A DNA stretch of 64,000 nt. Source: Pontederia crassipes. Taxonomy: Eukaryota > Streptophyta > Magnoliopsida > Commelinales > Pontederiaceae. Every line of letters starts with the position of its first letter. Positions within the stretch are counted from its first letter, which is position 1. The notes below the pieces were generated by a model. The model was not told where the DNA came from. It ran no database searches and saw only the letters and a list, made by a program, of their open reading frames with translations. The translations under genes and the position numbers were made by a program. The DNA lies in the NCBI GenBank assembly GCA_030549335.1, contig CM060187.1:59478203-59542202 (forward strand), given 5' to 3'. Below, piece after piece: positions 1 to 11,817 of this stretch.

Positions 1-97
1 TAAGCTTAAGGTTTTAGGTGAAATTAACATCAATTCCATTTTCTTTTTGCTATACTAAACAGAAAATTAAGGTAAAAAAATTAAAGGTGAGCAATTG

Positions 98-409
98 TTA
101 CTGGCTCAGGCCTCCTTCACTGTATTGCATATTGTTGGAGTCCTCAAAGCTGCCATAAGGCAATCCATTGCAAGAAGTATGATTATCACAAGGGCAGCAA
201 GAACAGCAACAACAACAACAGTAACAGTCATGACAATGGCACGTCTTGCTTTGCTTTGTTTCAGACAAACATTCTGGCCGATCTGAACGGTGGCCCTCGG
301 ACGTTGGCGACATGTCATTGACACTGTTTTGCGTAGAAGTCACCCACCCTCCATCAGGATTTGTTTCATGGCAACTGGTGTTACAGCTACGCAATGTTGA
401 TGAGCTCAT
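98..409 (-). CDS. Small cysteine-rich protein, unrecognised
   Basis: Open frame of 103 codons starting at the ATG at 409-407. I do not recognise a family. The N-terminal half is Ser/Thr/Asn-rich. The middle holds a Cys cluster (CHCHDC followed by a run of Cys, about residues 57-71) and the C-terminus is polar. I favour a real gene because of its upstream context on the same strand: a TATA box near 1.51 kb, an AAACCCTA telo-box in the presumed leader, a GTAAG donor at 1412 and a CAG acceptor just before 425, 16 bases upstream of the ATG. That gives a 5'-UTR intron of about 1 kb. An overlapping frame (106-324) reads as a hydrophobic segment, but this follows from shifting a TGT run by one base. 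A Cys-rich metal-binding or structural role is only a guess. The gene may continue as 3' UTR beyond the window edge. Confidence 0.45.
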   Translation of the reverse strand: MSSSTLRSCNTSCHETNPDGGWVTSTQNSVNDMSPTSEGHRSDRPECLSETKQSKTCHCHDCYCCCCCCSCCPCDNHTSCNGLPYGSFEDSNNMQYSEGGLSQ

Positions 410-1490
410 GGTAGTGGTGCTGCTGCTGAATGTTCATACAAAAGAGTTATGAAATATAGCAATATATAGGATTTAAACAAGATGCCTCGATTGATATCCA
501 ATAATAAAAGAAGATAGATGATGCATAATACAGTGGTTGCAAAAAAGATATCGATTAACTGTTGGAATACTGAGAGATTATTTGTGCATATTTAGTATTC
601 TTCAATTACTTATCTCATTGACAAAAGGAATAAAATTGACTATATAAGAGGGATGGTTGAAATAAATGTGCAAAAAAAGAGTTAATTTGATAGTATGATT
701 ACTTGCATAATGAAACTAAAGAGATATTGAGTATGTAAATAAAGGAAGGAAGATCACATTAACAAATACATCTTTCTTGGTATTGATTAATTGTTTAGAA
801 CTTGTTTTGATCTTTAAGACAAATAATGATGACCTTTATAAGTTTTTCTAAGAACTACATGCATATGATGATATTTATTTTACATTTCGGAATATTATAA
901 TTGATAGGAATATGTGGCAACTGTTTAACCTATGTTCACCTATGTTCAAATGAAAACTTAATAAGATTATGCCTTGAAATATGCATATATAACACGTCCA
1001 TATGAAAGAATCTAAAGTGATTACTTATGTTTGCAGCAGTTTATGTGTTTATGAAGTTATCTTGACAAAACATAACATGTAATTTGAATTAAGAATAGAG
1101 GAAAAACATATTCATTAGTCGAACTTTTATTTGTAGAAATAATGTAAATTCTTCCCCTTTTGACTTCTATGTTTTGTTCACAAATATATACATATTCTTA
1201 TTGACACCAAATCACATATCTCCCTTGATTTGAGATATCTATGAATTTCTTCTCTTCAATCATTGCTTCTAAAACATTTTTTTTCAAATTGATAGCAACA
1301 TTTTATTTCAACTTATTTTTTATATCAACATAGCATTGTTCATTAATCCACAAAGTTATTAAGAAGATTCAAAGGTCCATAACACTAAAAACATACAAAG
1401 AGAAGATCTTACCAAGTGATGTTTCTCTCTGATGATGAGATGCTCGGCGGCGACGGCGACGAAAAGTTGCAATCTCTATAAAACTAGGGT
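410..1490 (-). other. 5' leader and 5'-UTR intron of the Cys-rich gene
   Basis: On the - strand, a leader with the telo-box AAACCCTAG runs to a donor (GTAAGATC, intron starting at 1412). An AT-rich stretch then ends at a CAG acceptor whose exon begins at 425. The ATG follows at 409. No other coding potential is seen here. Introns in the 5' UTR are common in plant housekeeping genes. The splice sites are inferred from consensus only. Confidence 0.4.
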
Positions 1491-1510
1491 TTGTTTGCGC
1501 TTATCCTCGA

Positions 1511-1518
1511 TATTTATA
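1511..1518 (-). promoter_or_regulatory. TATA box of the Cys-rich gene
   Basis: TATAAATA on the - strand, about 20-30 bases upstream of the telo-box-containing leader. A second TATATA lies near 1547-1553. Position and composition fit a plant core promoter firing leftwards. Confidence 0.45.
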
Positions 1519-1559
1519 GCCAATTTGGTGATGGTATCCGCGTATAGCTATATAAGGTA

Positions 1560-2019
1560 AGAATAAATATTTAATTTTAATTAATGCAGTAATTAATTAT
1601 TCAATTAAATGAGTTTGTGCATTCATTCACCAAATGATTGGTAATATCAATTATATTTTATTTATACAATAAAACTATAAATTTGAAATATAATTAGTAA
1701 TTCTTAATTGTATATGAATTTTTTCCAATCTAGATTTATATATATTAATTGTCGACAGCTTTCACAAAACAATGGATCATGTAGTCAATACCGTGGGTAA
1801 AAACAATTATGTAAATATATGATAGTTTTATAATCCATATTATACTCATTAGTCATAAGCAAAAAAAGCATGCCTTTAGAGTATTTTGGTATAGTAAGTT
1901 TGTGGAGTATATATTTTTTGAAATTACTTCAGTAAGAAGAACCACATATATTAAGTTAGGATACACTAGTAATTATATTGAAAATTCCATGTGAACAAAC
2001 TTAGAAGGTAGTTATTGGG
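1560..2019. other. AT-rich intergenic stretch
   Basis: No coding potential, RNA gene or clear repeat was recognised here. Confidence 0.5.
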
Positions 2020-2512
2020 GTAAATTATATGAAACTTCCCCCAATTTTGGGTGCGGTAAGATGGTCCTTCAATTTCATTTTGTAACTAGACTATCCTCAA
2101 ATTTTATTTTTCTTGCATGTTCGTCCTCCTGACCATCAATAGTCAATTTTTCAATTACCGGTGTGGTGCAAAAAGTAAATATATAATAAAAATATAAAAA
2201 TAAATAAATAAGAGGTGGTAACCTCGTGGTTGTCGCCCCTCGTCGGAACCGGAGTAAGGGTCTTCACCCCTTTCACTCTCCTCTCTAGCACTTGAGAGGA
2301 GAAGGGAAGGGGCGTCGGCCCTTTTTTTCTCTCTTGCGCTCTTACACGTGTCAGAGAAGGGGGTGTTGCCCCCAGAGAGTTTGCTGCGCACCAACAAACT
2401 TGCAGAGAGGTCCTGCGCCCCTTCCTCTCTCTTCTCCGATGTCGGAGAGGAGAGAGGAAGGGTGTCGATCCCCTTAATTCGGCTCCAATGAGGGGTGAAT
2501 GTAACGCCCCCA
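2020..2512. mobile_element. Partial MULE, one terminal repeat and GC-rich body
   Basis: The first ~150 bases resemble the terminal inverted repeat of the complete element at 13680-14480. Both contain the shared stretches GTAAATTATA, TCGTCCTCC and CAATAGTCAATTT. The GC-rich body, with repeated GGCGTCGGCC and GAGAGGAGAG motifs, also resembles the body of that element. The copy is cut at about 2512, where an LTR-like sequence starting TGTAACGCCCCC begins. No second terminal repeat is seen. Confidence 0.5.
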
Positions 2513-4032
2513 AATTTCACCCTCCTGACACGTGGTAATTGGGCTAGTCTGGGCCGACATTACTTATACACATAATTCCTGGACTTTCATAATCCAATAA
2601 GGCAATAAAGAACAATAATAACTCTTTTCATAAAAATGTGAAAAGCTAAGTAATTGATAATAACCAAACTACAATATAATGTGAAAGCTAACAATTCTTT
2701 CTGTTTCGAGAATCCCTCTACTATCACATAATATAAAATATCTATTGCATCAAAATAAACTAAGGAAGCTTTATGAGCAAAATCTAAGGCTGGCTACCAT
2801 GTGCAACTACATAATCACGAACTCTGTTGTTGCACGCACTTCCTTTATAGCATCAATTATCTGTGGGGTTCAAACATAGGGACAGAGAATATCCATGAGC
2901 AAAATACGCTTAGTACATGGAATAATATAAATGGATGCAGTAACTTAAATAAAGCAAGATTAGAAATTAAGTCATATACATCAAAGAACATAGAATAACA
3001 ATGTCAAACTATACTTTTCGTTTATGTTCCTTTTCTTTTCGTTCTTTCTATACTTTTATTTTCACAGCAGTTCTTCTTTACACTACGTCTTTTATTTTAA
3101 CAATTCTTAGGACATCAATATGTGTTGTCCTAATGTGAGCTTGACTTCTTTTATTATGGATCAACATGGCACTTTCATGTGACTATATAAGTCAAGGTAG
3201 ATCACATCAGAACCCGGTGAGTGTTTACTTACTCACAAAAATAGACTTAGGCTTTTCGAGGTTACCCAAGTAGGACCACAAGGATACCCTTTTCTTTAAC
3301 TTTAATTATAACAATAAGTGCACATGAGAATCTCATCTTTTATCTTTTATCTTTTTATATTATCTATCTATTTTGTTCAGTTCATCAAACATCACATCAA
3401 GGGCAAAATAGTCTTTGCACATCTCTACGTATCGATGAGAAATCAGATCTGCTTTCTATGCAGAATCTGTGCCGGGCACAGTCCAACCTAGGTCGGGTTG
3501 TTATCTGACGTGGGTTTGGTCACGGAAGACTCGACCCGGGTCAGGTTCACATTATTACTATCTCAATCATACATCAGAACCTGGGTCGGGTGTCTCTGGA
3601 GCTCGAGCTGGGTTTCGCATTGTGGAAATCGAGCCACGCATGTCGACGAACAGGGAACCGGGTCGGGTTCCTAATAACCCGGGCCGGGTGCGCCTCGAGT
3701 GTCGTTCACCGAACAATAATCATGCTTTAATCATTCAAGTTCTTAGTTAACTTATCAAGAAATCACATCCAAAAGTGAACCCAAAATTTCATGTACCTGT
3801 TCAGACAAAACTACTTGAACATCCTACTTTCAACGCGATTTTCCTAGATAACGGTGAGACTCCCGACGAGAAGTCCGAGTCCTTTGACAGAGGGTTGACT
3901 AGAGAGTAGATGGCCAGCTGGAGCACTTGCACAAGCATACCGAGGAAGGAGAAACGAGGGCTTAAAGTATGAAAAAAAATCTATTTTATGACGAAGGGAG
4001 GCTGAAGGAAATAGTAGTGACAATCAATGACT
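2513..4032. mobile_element. LTR-like fragment, probable solo gypsy LTR
   Basis: Starts TGTAACGCCCCC, like the LTR-end segments at 51545 and 51912, and ends near GTGACA, so the outer bases read TG...CA. Internally it has the same style of AT-rich leader and a 'GGTGAGT...ACTCAC' segment as those LTRs. The interior also carries a GGGTCGGGT-rich patch at 3490-3700. No matching target-site duplication was found, so the boundaries are approximate and the identity is an inference. Confidence 0.35.
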
Positions 4033-4117
4033 AATTAAAATTAATTATTTTAAATTTCAACATTTGTAAATTTTTAGAAAAATGATAAATGTGATATGCA
4101 ATTCATATTATTATTAA

Positions 4118-5491
4118 GGGTTTAATGGGGGTCCTCCCCCCTCTAAGGGGGGAGGAATCCCCTCCCCCCATCAGCGTTCGTCGGATGAAAATCCGACCGA
4201 CGGGCGTGGATTTCATGCGCGGTTCAAAGGGTAAAACGAGCGGTTCGATTCATCGAGGGAAAAAATGTGCATGAGACGATGCAGCACGATGAGATCGGAG
4301 GCGAACCATTAGCGACGGCGAAGACGGTGTGGTGACGACGATGACCACGGGGCGACGGCAAAGACCGTGCAAGGCCGATCTAGCGGGCTAGCAACGGTCG
4401 ATCTTGCGGGCGGCCGACTCTGACCGCCCGGCGGCCGATCTGGTCGCGGTTGGCCGGATCTAGCCGCCCGTAGTCGGATCGGCCGCTGGGTGTACATTTC
4501 CCACTAGCGTGTGGTATCAGAGTAGTGTAGCGGCTCACCCCTATACTCAGCGTCATACTGTCCATTCTGCTCCCACCCTAGGCTCACGGTTTTCTAACGC
4601 GTCACACCTGGTAAAGGACATGCTCTCATATATACTCAGCATCTCTCCCGTGACTTATGTACGTGGGATTGATCCAAGGCATGACTCATGCATCTTTCCC
4701 CCCTTAGAGGATTCAACTCTCTCATTGAGTGATCGCATCCCCCCATACACAGAGGCTCACGCGGAGTGGCTTGGCCAGATCCGACCGCCCGTGCCAGATC
4801 GGACGCCGAGCAGCCGGATCTGCCGCCCGCAGCCAGATCTGCCGCCCACAGCCAGATTGGGTAGCTGGACGGCCAGATCCGGTCGCCCGCTCCAGATCGG
4901 ACGCTAAGTGGCCGGATCTGTCCGCCCGCACCAGATCGGACGCCGAGCGGCCGAATTTGGCCGTCCGCAGCCAGATCCGACCGCCCGCGCACTACTCGAC
5001 GGCCAGATCCGGCCGCCCGCTCGCTGTTGGACGGCCAGATCCGGCTGCACACACCAGATCGAACGTCGACTGGCCGGATCTGGCCGCCCGCTCGCTGCTG
5101 GACGGCCAGATCCGGCTGCCCGCACCAGATCGAACGTCGAGCAGCCGAATTTGGCCGCCCGCAGATTCGGCCACTGGCGGTCAGATCGGCCGCCCGACGC
5201 CATCGCGAGAAAGGGGGAGGGAACGGAAAGTTGCCGAGGGAAGAGAGAGGGAGGAGCGGGAACGGGAAAGCCGCCGGAGAGAGAGAGGGAAAGAGGGGGG
5301 GAGAAGAGGGAGGGAGAGGGAGAGGGAGCGGGAGAGGGGGGGTTCGGTCGTTTCGAGCGATTTGAGGGGGGGCGGTTCGAGCGAATTTTTAACCCTTGAA
5401 CCGCGTTCATCATCCGCGCCCGTCAGATCTCCATCCGACGGGCGCGGATGGGGGGAGGGGGTTCCTCCCCCTGTAGACCCACATTAAATCC
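4118..5491. mobile_element. Non-autonomous Mutator-like element (MULE), complete
   Basis: Long terminal inverted repeats of about 120-130 bases bound this element. The left one starts GGGTTTAATG and the right one, read inward, starts GGATTTAATG. Both go on through a GGGGGAGGA block, a CCGACGGGCG palindrome and GCGGTTCAA. Direct 9-bp flanks TATTATTAA (4109-4117) and TATTGTTAA (5492-5500) differ at one base, the TSD size expected for Mutator elements. The body is very GC-rich. It contains repeated AGATC...CCGCCCG units (4375-5200), including a tandem unit of about 74 bases near 5020-5160, and then a purine-rich GGGAGA tract (5200-5345). Long open frames in several frames reflect a lack of stop codons. 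No transposase is recognised. Confidence 0.8.
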
Positions 5492-5500
5492 TATTGTTAA

Positions 5501-6550
5501 AGTCTACTATATATGTACACTCACAAAATCAAATCTCTTTCTTGTCACAAGAATTCCCTAATACTGATTTATATAATTTCATGAACTCTTTTCTTTCTTT
5601 CTTGCTTTGTCCATATGTCGATACTCTAAGATTTCTTGATCGGAAATATTATATGTAAGAGGATCCAAAAACATATTTTAATTAAAGAACAATATCTACC
5701 TGATATCCTTTTGTATTTATCTTCTCTTTTTTTTCTTACTCTCATATTTCTTTTATGTATATGTACATTGATATCAACAAGAAAAATGCATATTTCCGAC
5801 GGATTTTCCGATGGTCTCCTATCCCTCGCAATTTTCCAAGGATTTTTTTATGGTTAATGTCATCATTCAAAAATAGAGACGCAAATGTTACCCACAGTTT
5901 CGACCGTCACAATTTTCGACAGCACAAAAATTGTCGCAAGTTTCGATGGCTATGACCGTCGAAACTTTCCACGATCAGGTCACCATCGCAAGTTCTCATG
6001 GCTCAAGCCATGGAAAATAGAATATAATATTTTATATTACATGGGCTTCAGTACAATACTCTATATTATATTACATGGTCTTTACGACGGCTAGGATAGT
6101 CGAAACTTCTGACAATTTTGTAGCCGTCGAAAATTGTCACGGCTCTAGTCGTGTGAATTCAAATAATTATTTATTAATACTTAATAATATATATAGAGAG
6201 AGGTTCCCACAGCTCGAGCCATCGAACCTTTCGACGAGTTTAAACCTCGCCGGCGCACGCGTGAGAGATGGGGGCGTCGACACCCCTTTGGTGGCGCAAT
6301 AGAGGGGGGCATGGCCCCCTTTGCCAGTGTGACAGAGAAGGGTGGCCGACCCCAGGGGCATCGGGTCCTGCTTCGTCTGCACGACAGAGGGGGGCCATGA
6401 CCCCCTTCTCTCTCGTCGATGCACGTGAGAGAGAAGGGGGCATCGGTCCTCCTTTGTTGGCATGACAGAGGGGGCCCGATGACCCCTTCTCTGTCGCATC
6501 GGTGTTGTGTGCCGGCGAGGTGCTGTTGTCTGCTTCTCTAGATACAACGC
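5501..6550. repeat. Degenerate DNA-transposon-like sequence
   Basis: From about 5790 to 6240 the motif CCGTCGAAA/TTTCGACGG and variants recur on both strands, as in subterminal regions of CACTA-type transposons. From 6240 to 6545 a GC-rich patch resembles the bodies of the MULEs at 2020 and 13680 (GGGGGC...GAGAGAGG). No complete termini or TSD were found. Confidence 0.3.
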
Positions 6551-7527
6551 CGACGAGGATACGTCAAATAAAGCAATTATCTAAATTGTGCGAAGGCATT
6601 TTGATCGTTTAATAAATAAATAAAATGTAAATTAATGAAAAATTTAAGAGATGTTCGTGGGTGGACTTAAGTGGAAAAGGCGGCATAGTTTAGAGGATGT
6701 TAGCGGAATATTCGAAAGTAGTTGGTGGATGTAGAAAAAATTCATAATTCAAGAGAGGTCACAGGAAAAAATCCCTAAATAATATGTCTAGTATATATAA
6801 TATAATACTCAAATATTTTATATTGGCGTGACAATCATAGTGTAAGAGTGAGAATTACAAAATAATAACACTTAAAATGAGAAGATTCCACCTAAAAGAA
6901 TAACAAAAAATGCACTAGATACAGCTCTAATCTACTCTACAACATTATAATGTTAGAATCTGTTAGAATGAAACTTTTGTGAGTTTATAATTTGTAGATC
7001 TTAATATATTGATTATTCATGTTATTATATTTTTAATATTTATTATTATATGTAATGTGATTTTTAAAATATTATAATTAAAATACTATTATAACTAAAA
7101 TCTACACATTTACATATCGAATTTAGGTACTAATCTGCCCCCTAAAATGAGTCCAAATAAAAATTTGAACTTGACAATCTTGGGTTAGATTTTTCAGATT
7201 GGTCGGATTTTTATTACACCTTAATTTGTAACTTATATATCAATTAAATTAATAAGAAGAAATTAAAATATTCTAATAATAAAGAGGAATGAGATGATAT
7301 TGTTTAATTTTTTTAATATAAATAAAAGCTAGATACTTTTGCTACAAAATATTATGATCATAAAGTATATTCTTCTTTCACCATTTTTCATTCTTTTTAA
7401 TTATAATTATCTTTTTACCTATCTCTATAATATATGAAGTGTTGATGTTATGTTTTTAATCATTTACATATCCTGTGAAAAGTCATTATTTATTTTGTAA
7501 AATAAAAATGATGGCTAATGAGATTTA
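6551..7527. other. AT-rich intergenic stretch
   Basis: No gene or recognisable element was seen. It may include decayed transposon sequence. Confidence 0.4.
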
Positions 7528-8198
7528 GGCTTTGTTTGACATTATTAACTATTTGACAAGTGAATAACGGTTTGATCGTGGATATGATTTAAATAGAGGA
7601 TAGCAGATAGCGGTTGATGGTTAGGAATTAGCAGTTCATTTAAGATATTAATAAATAAGTGTTTGATAAACTTAGCGATATAATTAGTGGATGAATATAA
7701 AATGACATAATTAGACATACAACAATAAATTATTCAATTCAATCATTATGTAAATTTTATTAAAATTTAATAGATAATTAGTTAATGTCTCAATGAAATA
7801 AAAATAAAATATCACAAGTAAATTTGTTATTTAAAAATATAAAAAATATATATATTTATAATACATTTTATATAGGTCATACATGATTTGAAAATATTAA
7901 TTATTAAATTAATTTCTATATCCATTGATAATAAATAAATATTTTGTAATTAATTAAATATGAATATAAAAAGAATATAGTTGAATGGTGATAAAATAAA
8001 AATGATAAAATAATAAGATAAATAAAAAAAGAAATAATACATTTGAATAAGAATAAAAATGATATAAACTTCTAAACGCTAGTGAAAGTAGTTTTTCAAT
8101 ATTTTCATTTAAAATATTAATCTATACTTGATTATGTTTGCTACCAAATAGATAAAATAGTGTTTCAATCGTTATTTTTGACTTTGTCAAACAGAGCA
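7528..8198. mobile_element. MITE-like element
   Basis: Imperfect terminal inverted repeats: GGCTTTGTTTGACA at the left, and TGTCAAACAGAGC (inverted GCTCTGTTTGACA) at the right. The interior is AT-rich and noncoding. TTA and TAA flank the ends, but no clean TSD can be assigned, so the superfamily is uncertain. Confidence 0.45.
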
Positions 8199-10092
8199 TA
8201 ACTCATTGATTATTAGACTCTTGAAGTCATTAATTAAATGCTCTAGTCATTTTTTCGTTTTATAACTTATATATTAATTTAAAATAATGACGAAAAATTC
8301 TCATGTAAATTATGGCTTAATGATTGAAACGGAAAGCATGGAAGTGTTTACTATTTGATCAATACAACTAAATGTTTTAATCGTTTTACCAAAAAACTAT
8401 GCTTTTAAAACATTTTTTCGCATTTTTCTATTTCTTTAGTTAAGAGTATTTCTCCTTAATTTCCTTTAAGTGTTATATCATAAAATGATGTTATGTTATC
8501 ATTTTATTAGAGTATGTGATTAAACTAATTTTGAATCATTGTCAAAGTTCTCATTCCATCACTTAATAACTTTTTTCGTCAACATAAACATATAGTTATA
8601 AAAATATTACTTCAACTTAAATTAAAGTATTTTTTAATCACATATTAAATATCAATTTTTATTATTTTATATTAAATTAATTTTAATTATGTGCGTGTGA
8701 GCTTGTGTGAAAAAAATAGTTAGAGAAACGACAAAAAGTAATATATGCTAAAACTATTATCATATATGATAAAAATCATATCAAAATAAGTAAGTTGCTT
8801 GGGAAAATAAATAATGATAAATATATTATTCAATATAAAATAAAAAAAACTAACATGAACTAGATAATTAAACAAAAAAAAATCTTCTTTACCATCATCA
8901 TTTTAATCATTACTCATTACTTGAAAGGTGCCAAATTTATGCAGATGATTGTCAAGTACGATCTCAATCTCATATTTAAAATCATGTGTAAGGTATAGGT
9001 AGTAGGATCATAAGATCTTGTCTATCCTTCTAATGTGCCAAATTTATGCAGATGATTGTCAAGTACGATCTCATCTCTTTATCAATATTTTAAAATAAAT
9101 TTATAATGATTTAGATTATAGATAATATTATCTTAACTATTATCCTATTAAGATTTTCTATAATAATAATTTAATATGAATTGAATAATAATATTAATAT
9201 TAATATGATTAATATGGAGTACAATTATATAAAATAACTTTTAATATATACCATCTTCGATCTACCATTGACTACCTCGTTTATGCTGATATAAAATTTA
9301 AATAATGGATCTGTTTGAATTAAGAAATGGGCAGCCACTCGTCAAAATGCTGCCACAAACGAATTGGAAAATAAAATCAATTTTCTTTGACAGTGTGGTA
9401 GCTTGATTGTGTGTAATGTAATATTTGGGCATTAACTTGAAGTTTGTATTCAAACTACAAATTTTCTTTTGTCAAGTTTCAATGAGGTTACTTTAAGAAG
9501 CTACACCAATTTTATACACTTTTTTGACTACGTCTCTAATTTTTTTTGTTCTCACAGCATGAACAAAATACGATGGCCTCTCTTTTTGGGAGGAGTTCGG
9601 AATACGCTCGTTCTCATTTTTTTCTTATTCCAATATTTAATGACAACAGATTTTAGGCGTCGTTCGATTATGGAATAAGCAAGAGAATATCACCAAATAG
9701 GTCGGAATAGGAATAAGCGCGACAAGAGATACACGACATCCAAACATAAGCATACTTATTTAGTTGAAAGTGTGTTTAATTTTGTCGGATGAGTATTTTA
9801 TGGGTTATGATATTCAATTGAAATGATGAAATATAACATATACCCCTGCTTTAACACACAAAAAAGTCACACGTGAGAGACATTTGCATGCCAACCAAAC
9901 ATAAACACAGAATAAAATAATGCAAGGATGCAGAAAGTCATCTCGAATAAAATCGTACATAAAAATAAATCAAGATATTCCATCAATCTAATTCCGCAAC
10001 CAAACGCCGCAATTGTGGCTATTTATTATTTTTCATGCAAATATTCATGTTTCTCTGGACAATCTGATATGTTTATATTTTTCTATTGCACA
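8199..10092. other. AT-rich intergenic sequence
   Basis: No gene recognised. A 39-40-base direct repeat lies at 8929-9071, and possible weak MITE ends lie near 9651-9908. Confidence 0.4.
8929..9071. repeat. Direct repeat pair
   Basis: About 39 bases beginning GTGCCAAATTTATGCAGATG occur at 8928-8967 and again at 9032-9071, essentially identical, giving a period of about 104 bases. This looks like a local duplication. Confidence 0.7.
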
Positions 10093-11180
10093 CAGTGTTA
10101 TCAGGGCTGATATAACATATTTTTCATGCAAATATTCAGTATTCCAATATTATGTTTATATTTTTCTATTGCACACTATTGCGGCCCATCTGAAGTCCAA
10201 AAAGTCGGACTTCAATTTGAACCGGATTGGATCGGATCAAATCGGTCAAAACTGATAAGAACCGGCCAAAACCGGATTGAACCACGTTTCAACCCGATTT
10301 TTTGGTTCAACCAAATTTTTTTATTAAAATTTCTTTTACTAAGAGATAATTTAATAAAAAATATTATTAGAAATTTGAAAAATATTCAAAAATAGACTTT
10401 CTTTAAAAATATTCATATTAGCCAATTAGTCTTCTCCTTCATTTATAATTATTCATTTACTCTCACTTTGCTACTACTATCAATGTGAAACTATTTTTAT
10501 CCATTCACTTGTTCTTTTTCCCTTCGTTTAGTCTTGAATTTATTAAACTTTGAGCTTTAACTTATGGATTATGATTTATTAATTTTTTAATATCATAAAT
10601 GTATATTGTAATATAAATTAATTATATATTTATTATATTAATATAATATTTATCATATTAGATAAATTAGTTATGAATGAAATCATGAATGGTGCAAACT
10701 ATAATATGCTTAGTATAATATAACACAAGTTTAAATTTCTTTAATTTAGTATGTAATAACTCAAATTAAATAGTTAACTACTAATTATACTATATAGTTC
10801 TTTATGAAATATATAATCTTGTCATAATATTTTGAAGAAAAATACGTATTTGTTGCTTCTAACATAAAAAATAAAGTATGAAATACAAAAAGAATTAACC
10901 AACAAAAAATTTGCATATAATAATCAAATTCAATGATTTTAATTTATTAAGTGTATAATAATTTTAATATCAAATCTTAAAATTAATTATACATTTATGA
11001 GTGTTATTTTTTTGTATAATTACATTTTGACATCATATATATATTTATATAATCAAAATATCATAGCTTAATTCATTATATCATAATAAATATAATATTT
11101 TATTATTATCCGGTCCGACCTATTCGACCTAAAATGGACACTTTTCCAGGTGGTCGTCCGGTTCGGTTCTAATAACATTG
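10093..11180. mobile_element. Non-autonomous hAT element with 8-bp TSD
   Basis: The ends are CAGTGTTATCAGGGCTG at the left and, inverted, CAATGTTATTAGAACCG at the right. The perfect 8-bp flanks ATTGCACA (10085-10092 and 11181-11188) are the hAT TSD size. The interior has CCGGTT-rich subterminal blocks and an AT-rich core with no coding region. About 30 bases inside the left end, a sequence like the left flank is repeated (10029-10093 versus 10119-10175). Confidence 0.75.
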
Positions 11181-11367
11181 ATTGCACAAGAGTTGTGCAT
11201 GATCTCTTTGTCTTCTTTCTTTTTGTTTTTTTTTTTTTTTGTTTTCCTATTGGTTCATCAGTTTGTTGAGGCTGTTAGATTGTGTTATTATTTTATATAC
11301 ACACATGTAGTCATTTTAAATGGGATTAGTAAGTATGCCACCTACTTATGGAACAAATGATCTCGTA

Positions 11368-11817
11368 TAAGGGTGTTCACGGGTCGGGTTTGTCGGGTCG
11401 GGTCGGGTCCCCCCCCTTTTTTTGCCACCTACTTTTTTCACGGGTCGGGTTTGTCGGGTCGGGTCGGGTCGGGTTACTTGACCACCCTTTTTCTTTTTTT
11501 TTAAATTTAATTTATTTTTTAATATAAAAAGTATTTATTATTTTATTTTAATAAAAATAAAGTATTTTTAAATACTAAAAATATTGTTTTTAAATACCTA
11601 TATACTTTTCTACCTTTAAAATATTTATTTCATATTTTTTTAGATTTTAAATGATATAAAACTATATATTTAACTAAAAAATCATTTTAAAATTTTAAAA
11701 AAAGGAAAAAAACTGGGTCATCAGGTCGTTGGAAAATTCCAACCCGAACCCGACCCAACCCTTGGTCGGGTCTTGGTCAAGTCGGGTCGGGTCAGATTTC
11801 CGGGTTGAACACCCCTA
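11368..11817. mobile_element. hAT-type MITE with 8-bp TSD
   Basis: Ends TAAGGGTGTTCA and, inverted at the right, TTAGGGGTGTTCA. Flanks ATCTCGTA (11360-11367) and ATCTCGGA (11818-11825) match at 7 of 8 bases. Subterminal GGGTCGGGTC arrays flank an AT-rich core. The left subterminal array is partly duplicated at 11430-11475. Confidence 0.7.

Noticed and set aside
106..324. Hydrophobic - strand frame resembling a membrane segment
   Set aside because: It is the one-base-shifted reading of the TGT-rich Cys run in the 98-409 frame, so the Val/Ala/Leu run is an artefact. The 98-409 frame has the better start context.
4309..5487. Many long overlapping open frames in both strands
   Set aside because: They come from GC-rich, stop-poor repeats (AGATC...CCGCCCG) inside a MULE. 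Residue composition is low-complexity and no domain is visible.
9651..9908. Possible MITE (TTAGGCGTCGTTCG ... CAACCAAACATAA)
   Set aside because: Terminal similarity is weak and no TSD was found, so I did not list it as a feature.
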